Assembly: GCA_026874595.1 (NCBI GenBank)
Contig: CM049307.1
Location: forward strand, 27,998,362-28,062,361
Source: Sipunculus nudus
Lineage: Eukaryota; Annelida; Sipuncula; Golfingiida; Sipunculidae
DNA: 64,000 bases
Reading direction: 5' to 3'
This document shows, in pieces, positions 25,363 through 37,152 of this stretch (position 1 is the first letter of the stretch; each line of letters opens with the position of its first letter). Both the position numbers and the translations under genes were made by a program. Under the pieces are notes generated by a model, which ran no database searches, had not been told where the DNA came from, and saw only the letters and a program-made list of their open reading frames with translations.

Positions 25363-25944
25363 TTGGGCGATTTCCTTGATTTACAGGAACATATTGTTTC
25401 ATTGATATGCTTTATGGCTAGGTGTAGCACATTGGAATTTATATTGTGTACCTGGTATGGTGCAGTAGAATAATGTACATATTTTGTACATAAGATGTAC
25501 ATAGAAACCAAGCTCTTAATTTGCATAATAATTATTTTTACTTGGTCGTTATTCTTGTTAGATTTGCTATGATTTACAGAATTATTTGCTAACCTTTAGA
25601 ATTCATGTACTTATCAAACTTTATATGACTTTTGTTCTCTCATATATTAAATATGGCTAGATAGAAACATACACATGAAAAGACATTATGGGAAGAATAG
25701 TCTTGAGTTCAATAATTTATTATAGCTATAAATGTCAGTTAAATATAAGTGCAGTAAGGAACCAGCTGAATGGCCAAGTAACTAGAGAAATTATTCGCCA
25801 GAGATTCAACTTCTCTAGAATTTCAGAAAGCATTTATTTTTACAGCAGGCATGCTAACAAGTGAGTGGCACTGGCATTGTTAGAAAACTGCTTTTTTCAA
25901 ATGATGTTTCAAATGTAGGGTCAATATAAAGCGCGTGCAATTTA

Positions 25945-26010
25945 CTGATCATACAGTAAGGCGGTGACTGGGTCAAATGTCAGGTCAAACATGCTTAAGT
26001 CCGGCACTGA
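25945..26010 (+). repeat. Dispersed repeat, copy A
   Basis: This 66 bp segment is closely similar to 35465-35530. Shared phrases include GGTGACTGGGTCAAATGTCAGG versus CAGTGACTAGGTTCAAATGTCAGG, and AAACATGCTTAAGTCCGGCACT versus its close variant. GGTTCAAATGTC in copy B resembles a pol III box B, so this may be a short SINE relic. Confidence 0.6.
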
Positions 26011-26092
26011 AAGCAGGGATTATTCATTGTGCAAAAGAGACCTTATTCCATCGCGGAGATTTGACACTCTAGCCCTTTTATTATTACACCAG

Positions 26093-26242
26093 TAACCTAG
26101 AGATGGCAGCACAAGGAATACAACAATGTACGCTAACCAACTACAGGAAGCAGCACAAGCAACCCAATCAGCACATGGGTCCAGCCATTATGCAAACATG
26201 GGATCTGTCTATGAAATCCAGGATGGACCATGCACATATTAA
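26093..26242 (+). CDS. Possible 3'-terminal coding exon (uncharacterised tail with Tyr motifs)
   Basis: A short frame of about 45-49 codons ending TATTAA, with GC content well above its surroundings. It contains STRNTTMYANQLQEAAQATQ and then SSHYANMGSVYEIQDGPCTY before the stop. Upstream lies a pyrimidine-rich tract with CAG (CTTTTATTATTACACCAG, ending 26090) and CTAG a few bases later, so an acceptor at about 26091-26101 is plausible. The tyrosines in YANQ, YANM and YEIQ settings look like a cytoplasmic receptor tail. No upstream exon is recognised and no family is named, so this is a hypothesis from composition and splice context only. Confidence 0.25.
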
Positions 26243-28874
26243 TACGCATACCAGGATTATGCGCCGAAAGTATGCTTAGACAACCCCCATTCTAAATATA
26301 ACCAACAAAAGGTTTTTGTCCGTGAAACATATTTTATATTTTTATAAACCTGTGGATCTTTTATGCGTTGTAATATGCATGACGTGGAATTGTAAATATA
26401 AACAGAAACTTACGCACTTGCTTCCTTTGATAGTTTACGTGATACAACCGTTTCAAGAATTGTTGAAAATGTAAATGTATGGTGATAGTGTATGTCAACA
26501 CTTCTTGTGGTCTTTGTATAAATAAGTATATATTGTACTTTGTAATATATAACCTTAAATCGTTTTATCGAGCAATAGGGAAAAAAGGTTATGGGCCTAA
26601 GAGTTTTCCCAAAGGATGTATTTCTAAAACAGTTCTAAACAGTTCTATCTAAAAACATTTTCCAGATATGGCCATATGAGCTAAATATTAAATTCCAGGA
26701 AATTTCGCCCAAATTCTTGATTGAGTATACCAGTGGTATGCATGGCAAGAGATGTTAATGGAATGCTCTACAATTTTATAGCAATACATCACTTTGTGGG
26801 CACAATTGAATGTGTACTTTAATCATTGTAACCCCTTGTGATACAATACAAAATCCACAATGTAGCAAATGTAAAGAAAAATAATGAATTGAAAAGGGAA
26901 AATTATAACAATCATCTAGTTTATGCATCCTGTCTGGGGGAGGGGGGGGGGGGGGCAGTGAGGAAGCGAAGCTAAGCTAGACCAAGTTGAAGACAAGCTA
27001 AGGTTATGTAAACCTATTCCACTTGCGTTTGTTGTGTGAACGGAGATTTTCATCAAGATCCAATACCTTGCCCTGATTTGAATGGCTGGTACACATGTGA
27101 CATCATTGACTGAATTTTTATCAACAACGTAGATTTAGTGATGCATGTTGTTATTATTCTCTGTTGAAAATTTGGGTCTGACAGTGGCAGAAATACTGTA
27201 CTTTTACTGAGATCTAAAATTTGTGGTCACAGGGGATTTCCCACTGTGTGACGTCACTGCCGAGTTGACAGTGCTCCTAGATGTGCCAATATTTTTTAAC
27301 AAATCATGTTTTAACCTCATGTTTTTAGTAGAAAAATAGAAAAAAATGTGTTTCCTCCAGGAATTGGGCTCATTTAATGTAAAGTCTATATTAATATCTT
27401 TCTCATAAGCAATTATGTTATATGATAATTAAATGAGATTTTGAATACGTTTGCTTGACCCTTAGCTGAGCTGGCTGGAGTGTGGAGTGATTACATAACA
27501 CAGGTTACCCCAGTATACACCACTGTTCAAAAGAGACCACCTTGGCGTTGTCACCAAAGACAGCCCCTTCCAAACCACATCTAGAACTGTGCCACATCAA
27601 TTTTTTCACATGCTGTAAGCTTTTATTGTATTTGTGTACATTCATAAACTATAATTACATGTAGAAAAAAAAATGTTTACATTATATGACTTTATACATA
27701 TAGTAAATGCAGTCGCTGTAGGATATTCTACTTCCGCTTGTTAATTATTTCTTGTATTTATTATCCAAATTATACCAGAAATGAAATACAGAAGCAATGC
27801 GTAGGCCTAGATAAAGGGAAACAGGATCCTGTGGCTCATAAAGCATACAAAGCCATAGAAAAAAGAGCTAGGTATTGTAGCGGGCCTGGGGTACGACCCA
27901 GGCCAAGGTCTGCAGGAAAACTGTACTCTAAAAATATATTACTCATAACTCATTGTCTAGTGGATTTAATAAGCTCGTTACGACACACAGACCTCTGGCT
28001 AATTCCGAGATCCTTGGTCGCATCGCGAACCAGCCCAGCACTAAGGATTTATTGTGAAAGGACACGTGTTTCAAGGACTTAATGACAAGTAATCAACACC
28101 AATATTATATTAAACTTTATTGCAGTTCAAAGATATAATAAAAAAATAAAAATAAAAGTGTCTACTGTATTTCTCTTACTCTACATATATGAATGGCGCT
28201 AAGATTTTATGGAATTTAGCATGCAAGCTGGATTTAGATTTTCCTAACAAGTACTTGTGAGCATTGTTGAGCTTTCTTGAAAACTTATGGGCTTGTGTGA
28301 ACATTATCTACATGTATGGTAGAAGAAATTCGGGACATCTAACTGTATGCCGAATTTCGGTTTTGTAAAAACATGCCCTGTTAACGGACGGACGCTCAGC
28401 TTGGCGGTCAGCTGATTTTACCAACACCTCTGGTCACAAACGTCTTTCACTGTCTTCCCTCTCTGCTGACTGAGTGCCTCTGAACAGGGGGAGCAGGCCT
28501 GTATATTAGGTTGATCAACCAATCAGAATCGAGAACACTATTTCAGTAAAACATCACCTGACTGACGCACATAACTTGGATGTAAACTATACTCTGCACC
28601 AAATGACCCGACTCAGTAGACATAACAAGAAGCTGCTATAGTTATTACATAAAAGGGAGAAATATTACAGTTAGCACCCCTGTGTACATAATACAGCTGT
28701 AGCTTCCCTGTACTAAAATTAAACTGGATACATATCAGAATACACCACAGGCTACATACTATGAAGATATTTAGCAAAACTTAATTAAAGATTTATCATA
28801 TATACTTAAAAAAACCTAAAATCATTACAGTATTAACAGAGAAAAGCAGATGAGGAAAATGAAATCAGTACATG

Positions 28875-28878
<4 letters not shown>
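26243..28878. other. No gene seen; G-run, hairpin, pearl-like remnant
   Basis: Contains GGGGGAGGGG... G-rich tract at 26936-26955, and an 8-bp-stem hairpin at about 27881-27902 (GGCCTGGG and CCCAGGCC around six bases). At 28375-28420 there is a relic like a pearl 3' end: CCTGTTAACGGACGGACG followed by CTCAGC and GTCAGCTGA. Confidence 0.45.

Positions 28879-28918
<40 letters not shown>
28879..28918. repeat. (GA)n microsatellite
   Basis: Twenty GA units, directly at the visible start of the decayed coding element that follows. Confidence 0.95.
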
Positions 28919-28921
<3 letters not shown>

Positions 28922-31697
28922 AGTGGCGAAAGATAAAGAGGCAGCAGAGGAAAACGTTAAATAAACGCAGGCGAGATCTCCGAGAAACACCACAAGGACC
29001 ACCAGTTTTAATGGCTGAAAATATGCGGCCAGAGCAACCAGTAAAGGTGCTGTCACATCAGAAAACGGCTTGTAGACGAAAACTAAGGAGAGAATGAAAG
29101 AAAGCTTAAAGAACCGTAGAGAGACAGAAAAAAAGTGATTAAAGCCATGAGCAAAGAATGCTGCCTCAAGAGGCAAATCAATAAACTAAATTCAAGAATA
29201 CAGCAGGAAGACCAAAGGAGCTGGGCAGGAGTCATCTCCAGAATTTTAAACCGAAAGTAATTATAAATAGTGGTGACAAAAAGGAAGTCAAGCGTACCCT
29301 GCTGATTAGGTTTGCTCTCTCTGAGGAACTAAAATTAAAACTGGCTAAAAATGCTTAAAACCACAAAGACAATTAAACAGTTCATAAACTTGTAAGTGAA
29401 CAGATAATGAAGAAGTACAGATTATTAAATAAAGCTAGAGCAGATTTAAAGTCTCTTAAAGACGCCTTCAAAAGGCAGTGCACAGTACATTTGGCAGTAC
29501 TTCTGTGTTCACATGCCGGAGAAAACAAAAACCAGGATTGTAGGAAACAGCTGGAAAAAATTAGACAATTTTTCCTGGAAGATGGGAACAGTGTTCCCTC
29601 TAGTGGAAAGCGGATGACTAAAACAAGGAACAAAGTGAAGATGCAGAGAAGTTACTAACCTGATACTGTGCAAAACATGTATGAAAAGTATAAAGAAAAA
29701 ACTAAGGCCAAAGAGGCATACACTTCATTCTCAAGGTGGAAACCATTCTACTGTGTATCTCGGTCTATCAGTGACATGCAGGGACATGGTTAAATGTAAA
29801 ATTCATATTAACTGTGAATTGAAAGCTAAAAATTTGCCTTAACTCGGACTTTTGAAGAGTTGTAAGCTAACTAATATTACAGCTGATTCTGTTTGCTCTT
29901 CAGAAAGTTACTCCTGCATGTATGACTTGTGTAAAAAACGTAAGAACAAACTAGCAGCTATGTTTAAAAAAAACTGTCAGATGACTCGGTTATTTACCAT
30001 GAATGGCAGTCGAGGCAGGAAATGAGACGGGATTAAAGGGAAATATGAATGTGAAGGTCATATCTGATGTTCCAGTGACAGGAACAAGTCACGAGTTGAG
30101 GGAAGCTTTTATAACTGATGTGAAGATGATTTTGTCACACCAGTACAAGATTTAGCATCAGTATAAAGCAATACAAAGCATTAAACAACAGATGATGTGA
30201 GATGAAGTTATCCTCCATATAGGTTTGAGTGAAAATTATAACTGTAAACCAGCAGAGTAGGTACAAGCCATGCACTTTGGCGCAAGCAGAAAAAAAGTTA
30301 CTTTGCATACTTGCCATGCCACCCTTAAGACATCCAGTTGTCAGTTATACACTAAGTGCTTATGTACAATCAGTGATGACACAAGAGTGAACACATAACT
30401 CATACTCCATTTGGGCTCATTTGGATTCTGTGCTGGGTGAGCTGCAGAAAACTTCCATAAACAAGGAACCCACGGGTCACTGTGCTCAGCTGAAGCTCAG
30501 GGATTGATAAATGCATAAAATTAACAAAATTTACACATTTTGTGTCAGCAACACAATACAAGAACAGAATATTTTTTTTTCTCTTTTGGTCAACCATACC
30601 ATTCTAAAGATACCACACCGACCAGGTACACTGGAATTTTCTTGAGGCTGCACATGCGAAAGGTGCAGCAGATACTGCAGTCAAAGGTACAGCCGTCCAA
30701 ACGTTGGCAAATTGGCTTGATATTCTTAATGGGTCCCAACTCTACAATTCTTTAAAAGATGCCATAAATGTAAAAAAATGTTTCTGATTCAACCAAACAA
30801 AATAGATAAAGACGAACAGGCAAGAGATATTCATGAAACTCTAGGAAGTATCTGGGGGACCATGAAGATACATCAGATGACGTCATCAGCACGTGGTGAA
30901 TTATATCATCGCACGCTTCTTGTTACTGCAGGAAAACAGCTGATGTGGTTTGAACTGCTACTCATCTTTCAAATTTTACTCTTTATTGAACAAATATAGA
31001 ACAGCAGCTGCTGCCATTGAAAAACAACTTACATCTGAACAGCTGCAGAAATTCAGAAACCGCATGACAGAAGGGTATGACATTACAGTAGAGGATTTAG
31101 CAGACCTTACAGCATGACATAAGGGTATAATATTACAGTAGAGGATTTATCAGTCCTTTTCGGAAATGGATAGGAGAGAATATCTCTAATGGAAAACCAG
31201 TTATCTCAGCAACAGGACTGTACTGTGATCAACAATATGTCTACTGATCAAGGAGATGATTACCAAGCACGTGAGAGACCAGATGACGATCCTGACTGGG
31301 AACCAGGCAGTCCTTGAAAACCTGCAGTTAAACTCTCAAACCTTATGCGCAAACAATGTGGCTTAAATGGCACTCTATTAGCGTAAACTTACCTAAACCT
31401 ATAGAAAAATACAAATAAGGAATTTCTATGCTGTTTACTATCAAATGAGAACGAAAAATACCTTTCATATTGGACGTCCTATTGAAACTTATTCTGACAC
31501 ATCAGTTAAATTTAGATATCTGGAGCGTAGATTTGGAACCAATGAATTTGACTGGCCAAGTAAAAATGACATCGATGACCTTGAAACATCAAGAATTTGC
31601 GTGAAGTTCACTTAAAAAGGCCGCCACCATTTGTATTTCCAGATATTCAATATCAAGAACTCCAAGAATTAGCCGAAAAATTCATGTCTTCTTAATA
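28919..31697 (+). pseudogene. Decayed transposase-like gene of a widespread invertebrate repeat family
   Basis: A long coding relic with many stops and frame changes. In order it shows a basic N-terminus (TPQGPPVLMAENMRPEQPVK), SGDKKEVKRTLLIRFALSEE, then KKYRLLNKARADLKSLKDAF (29407-29658), SRWKPFYCVSRSISDM (about 29730), and YHEWQSRQEM with VKVISDVPVTGTSHELREAF (about 29990-30110). Next come SENYNCKPAE, AMHFGASRKKVTLHT (30230-30310), then AHAKGAADT (about 30645-30675), WEPGSP (31300) and finally GRPIETYSDTSVKFRYLERRF (31470-31540). The order (D/S)FSENY-type block, HFG..K..TLHTG, a QY.N block and (H/A)GKG..D is that of multi-copy uncharacterised proteins in cnidarians and molluscs that look like DDE-type transposases. 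I infer a dead DNA transposon and do not name a superfamily. Terminal inverted repeats were not found. Confidence 0.6.
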
Positions 31698-34694
31698 GCA
31701 TGCTGAAAGGCATGTTGCAACACAACTAAGATTCTGCCAAAGTGAATGACAAATTATTTTTTAGAAACATTGATTCTTTGCTATATATGATTTGCATCAG
31801 CCTGGTAGTCTTATAACTTTATCTTAAAAGAAGCAGAACCAATAGCCAAAAGACTGGTTACATATAACCAACCACCAAACTTTTCAGAATTCTAGTAATG
31901 GTTATGATATAACAAAAGTAAATATCAATATAATACCTACAGGGAAGTTATGTTATTTGTATTGGAAATAATCCAGAAAATCCTCCAATATGGTTCAGGG
32001 CTGCTCATGTCTATTGAATGTTATAGGCCTAAATTTTAGGCTGTCGTATTGAAAAAAGTTTGATTTATCATAATTTCAAATACACGCCTTATGCACTGCC
32101 GTAATTACTTTTCTACTAGATCATTTCAGTCTACCACTGCTCTCTCAATAAGGTATTTCCATACACCACCACCGGGGAAGCCGTGTTTATCGGCGCCATG
32201 CAAAGCATGACTGTTTAGGTGATTACTTGACTAACACCTGGAATACCCACACCTCTCATTAGTCGAAAGAATTGTCAAAGTGCCTCATTGATCGAACGAA
32301 TTGTCAAAGTGCTTGAAAAGGACTAGGCCAAATTTTGCAAGCAATAAGAGCTGGTCAGTCCAGTGTGTAAGCCAAGTTTAAACGTTTGGCACGGAGACAA
32401 AATAAACAGCTCTCCCTCATGGTAGTCTACAGCAAATGTTCCCCTTTGGAGCAGGGGGTGTAATGAAATAGATTAACAAGAACAGAATGCGCCCACTGTT
32501 TTAGATGTGTAAAAGGAAATCTGTAGGAAGTAAGCAAAGTTTCAAAGTTGCACTGGAATGTGCCTTCTATTGCTGTTAATTGCAGCTGATAAGAAAATTA
32601 GGTAAGCAGTTCCAACAAAGGTTTCAGTTGGAAATAATCCAGACAATGCCTGAAATTATCATGACTTGAAAGTACAACTATTGTAATTGACCTGGTGTTT
32701 GAATATATATTTTTTTTTAATTCCAATTTAACATGTTTTGTGCATGTACTGTGAGCATTTCGATTTCAGTGTACCGGTATTAATATTTTGTTCTATGCTC
32801 TTGTACAAATGTAAATTTTTGCTTTTATCATTAAACAGTTCATGAAATACCAGTGTATGGTTTCTATTTATGTTAAATCGATTAAAGTATACATATTAAT
32901 ACTGCTTTCCTGATTGATGGTTCAGGAAAATATGAAAAATGAAGAATTACATCATAATGTTTTACATTGGACCAACAATTACTGAAGAGAAAAGCAAATA
33001 TTATAGCCCATGCAGAGCTGCTTTATGAGATTTATAAGCAAATCTTAAAATACAAATATTAGCTGTTCATTTATGCCACACGCCATTATGGCTCTTAAGC
33101 TGAAATAATAATCACAAATAATCCCTTACACAAACACTCCAGGATGTGCTGTCTGAAGAATTGTCTTAATTCAGAATATCTCAGTCTTGAAAAATGATCT
33201 TTATTTACATTGCATCTATGAAAAAAGATGTAGATTTAATAGTTTAACTGTAAAGACACTCGGTCTTGTCTTTGCCGTTAATTCTTTTAAATACAGAAAC
33301 ATAAAAAATAAAGAGTTAAAATCTTTTTTTTTTAAAATGTACTTCCAGCATTGCAGCTTCATAGACGACATGCGAAGCTTATGTAATTTATATTTATGTA
33401 ACTAAATACTGAAATAGGAACAGTTGATTTTTTTAAATATTTTTTTTACCGTTATTTGCCCTTTCTTTTTAAAACAGCCTATATACATGAAGCTGAAACT
33501 GGTACCGGTTTATGTCAATATATTCTTCCCAAATTTATTGTCGATATGAGTCCGGGGATGGACTTTGTGCAGTTGTACCATCTAAGTAATACTAATAGTG
33601 TCTCTTAGGCCAAAAAAAAAAATAAAAGGTATGGTTCTCAGGCACGGCTTGCGTAACTTTTTAACCCCCGCATCATTTTTTTTTTTATATTTATTCACAA
33701 TAAAACTTACCAATTTTGAGCTCCAGCCGCTCCGACATTTATTTCAAGAAGATAAAATCATACAATTTTGATAAAATTTCCTTTGTTTATGTAGTGCTTT
33801 TACTTGTTTAGCATAATAAATCTTTTGTTATCATGCTTTTCCCTTATCATTTGACATTTTATCGAAACATACAAAAAAAATTAAAAATAAAAACCGCCCG
33901 TCCGCATTGATTTATGAGCAAAAGTGCCTGAGAACCAAACCTTTCTTTGCCTTACTAATTAACTTTGTAACATCCGGGGGGGCGGGGGGGGGGGATGGGG
34001 GGAGGGTGTAGACCCAGCTGTGGCTCGATTAAAATTGAGCCGCAGACTTGAACTTTCGAGCCCAAGTTTCTACTTAAGTTAGTAGATTGGTCAATCTTAA
34101 TTATTATGAGAAACTGATGTAACTAATACTTATTTCTATGCCAACCTATGTTTAAAAGAATACAATTTACCCATCCGACCATAATTTGGAACAGTCGGTC
34201 CCTTTTTATATTATATACCAGGAGTATATGGACACAGACCCATCATTGTACTTGGAGTGATGAGTAAGGTGTGTGTTGTCACTAGAACCAGTTGTAGCTC
34301 TGTGAATAAATGTACCTAACATCCTGCCCCAGTGAGCTGGCCACAGCCTTCGCGCAGTTGTTTCGGCCAGCAGGGTACATATATTACATATTCACTGCTA
34401 ACCTTGTGTCCAGTCATGCCGGGTTCCACAAATGGGTGTGTTTAGAATCGGGCCTTTATAAAACACGTGTCTCACGTATTGTTATTTTCTTGCAAATACT
34501 GAAATATTATTTACTTTCCCATATGGATTTTGCCTATACGTGGATACGGTATATTATATTGCACGAGGAGGGGTCCCCTGTTAGAACGGGTGTGAGGGTG
34601 GCAGCCCCGACCTTACATTATATATTAATCTAAAATCAACGGATTAGTTCCACCATTACTCGGCAGAAGGTGCTTAACAAGCTGAAAATAAACT
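31698..34694. other. No gene seen; G-rich tract
   Basis: AT-rich DNA. Near 32265-32310 TCGAAAGAATTGTCAAAGTGC is duplicated. 33975-34006 is a G-rich tract broken by C, AT and A. Confidence 0.4.
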
Positions 34695-34721
34695 GGGGGG
34701 GGGGGGGGGGGGGGGGGGGGG
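34695..34721. repeat. Poly-G homopolymer, 27 bp
   Basis: Uninterrupted run of 27 G, the longest of several G or C runs in the window. Length may be affected by sequencing or assembly. Confidence 0.9.
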
Positions 34722-37060
34722 AGTGCTCCTAAAGCCAACCTAATATTTATTGATAATAATGTGGCCTCCACTTTAAAAAATACTGGCTCTAATGTAACTT
34801 ATATAATGTAACTCAGGTATATGGCCGAATTAAGAGAAGATACTTGGAAATTTTGCGTTAAGCCACAATGATCTTGGATATAATACCTTGCACAAATACA
34901 TCTGACATGTGACTTCCGGTTTTAGAGAAGCACAATGGCAACCCAATGAGCACTTTTGAGAAGCTGGGAGAAAAACCTCCCAGAGTTAAATAAGGGCGCG
35001 GTGATGCGAAACGAAAGACCTCCTCGGATAGAATCCATCTTGGGAGAGAGTTTGGCAGCAAGCAGACGTTTATGCGGTGTATTTACTAAGTTTAGAGTAA
35101 ATAACGTTTTTTTAGACCACGCGAAAATCCGCAAATTATAGTGTAATAAATATTTGTAAAATTTATGTAAAAAAATGAATGTGTGTGAAGTCACGTTACA
35201 ACCTGAACCCCCCCCCCCCCCCCAACCCGCCCCAGGACATATCAATCAAGCCTTCCCCGAGTGCTTCGCCGAATGACGCGCTTCATTATCACGGGTTCAC
35301 TTGGTCAGTTGCTAACACATGCTGGCCCTAACCGTTATGAAAACAGTAACTCTTCACAAATTGTCATCATAATCTGTACTCCATCCCCTTTCAGAATCCG
35401 CGACCTTTTTTAGGCTTTCAGACCATGTTTTTCTAAATCGAGAGTCACATGTTTTTCACATTTGCTGACCATACAAGAGGGTCAGTGACTAGGTTCAAAT
35501 GTCAGGACAAACGTGCTTACATCCGTCACTTACGCTGCGTTCGTTACCGCTCGGAAATATGGTAATTACCAGATGGCAGGTCGTACGTATGACTTGCAAA
35601 CATCGGTACCAAACAAAAGACCCACTGGTCATTAACCTTTCAAATGAGGTATAACACAATGTCATACGCAAAGCGATTTCAGAATAATTTGAGAATAAAT
35701 GTGGACCAACATCTATTCTGGTACCTGCCAAAATGAGAGACATTAATACACAATTATAACGATAATAAGCTTAGAAAAAAATCATTAACAAAGTGAATAC
35801 TACAGATTTAGTAATTTTCCCCCTCTTTATAACGACCGTATTGCCGTATTACGAATTTCAGTCTTTCATTACTAGAATAAATTGAAGGAAATTTTGAAAG
35901 GATGGGCACCGAATAACCAAACCGCGGTTGGTCCGTATTGTCTCCTGTCTGTACATTTTTTTTTCACATTTTTTAAAATTTTACATATCTTAAAAAATAT
36001 ACATCCCAGAAGGTCAAATACATAAGGAGATAATTTATATGTACAGCATGGCTGTAGTCCATTGCTTTTTGAGTTGCCCGTTCGGACGTAAATTTGAATA
36101 ATATACTCTGTTCAGAAACCCCTGTCGTCCTAATTTTTCGCGATATCTAAATCAAACCTATTTCGTTTGCCATTATAAATAAGTTTTTATCAAAAGAGGT
36201 AATGTTGCGATTTGCGCTGATTTTAATAAGTATGAAATATCGATATTTACTTTGCGATGCACGGACGCTACGAAAATGATGAGGTCATTTCATGTGACCA
36301 TATCTGTTTATCTATGCAATGTAGGAGGGACGTATGTGTTCAAATACCACTGTGACGTCATCACTATGAATCGTCACATGGATCTTATTGGTCTATCCAT
36401 CAAAGCCCAAAAGGGAAGGATGTCTCGAATGGAGGAAGAAAGGCCGTTTGGGAACTACTTCCGGGTAGAACTTGATGACAACATACGTCATGCGAACCCC
36501 GCTTCACGTGGTGTCGTGGTCTTTTATGTCCAATAACTGACAAACTCAGCAGGTTTTACCAAGAGGACACACGGTTTATTCCAGCCACATGTTGTACATG
36601 TCTCGAGGTCAAAGGTTACGTGCCGGCCGCTTAGGCCTGCGACTATCGCTTACGGCAATGCCGACATACATGATTATGTTATCATGACACGTGGTATGGC
36701 CAGCTTTTCACAGAACACGGCGATTTTATATGCTTGAGCCTGCTGCCACATAAATAAAAGACACAGCTTATAACTTTAAGATACAATGTATCAAAATGTT
36801 TCCTTATTTATAGCTCATGAGGCGAGATTCCAGTCTCACATGAACCGCGCCCACTTTGATAGGCCCCTTCTGGGATCGTGCTAAATGACGTAACATAGAC
36901 AAAATAACAGTTATATTTACATTGAACTGGAGTAGAAGTATATATAAGTATGTATATATGAATGTTGTATATATTAATTTACGTGTTTTTTATTTTATTT
37001 TTATATTCACAAATAAAAACAAATATATAGTTTCCATTAAGATAAGAATATGCTACACGT
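34722..37060. other. No convincing gene; C-run and dispersed repeat copy B
   Basis: 35208-35223 is a run of 16 C. 35465-35530 is copy B of the dispersed repeat at 25945. The 94-codon frame at 36252-36536 lacks recognisable features and is not called. Confidence 0.4.
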
Positions 37061-37072
37061 ACACACACACCC

Positions 37073-37151
<79 letters not shown>

Positions 37152-37152
37152 A
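37061..37152. repeat. (CA)n microsatellite
   Basis: About 90 bp of CA units with a few interruptions (CCCTC, TC, AAAC). Confidence 0.95.
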
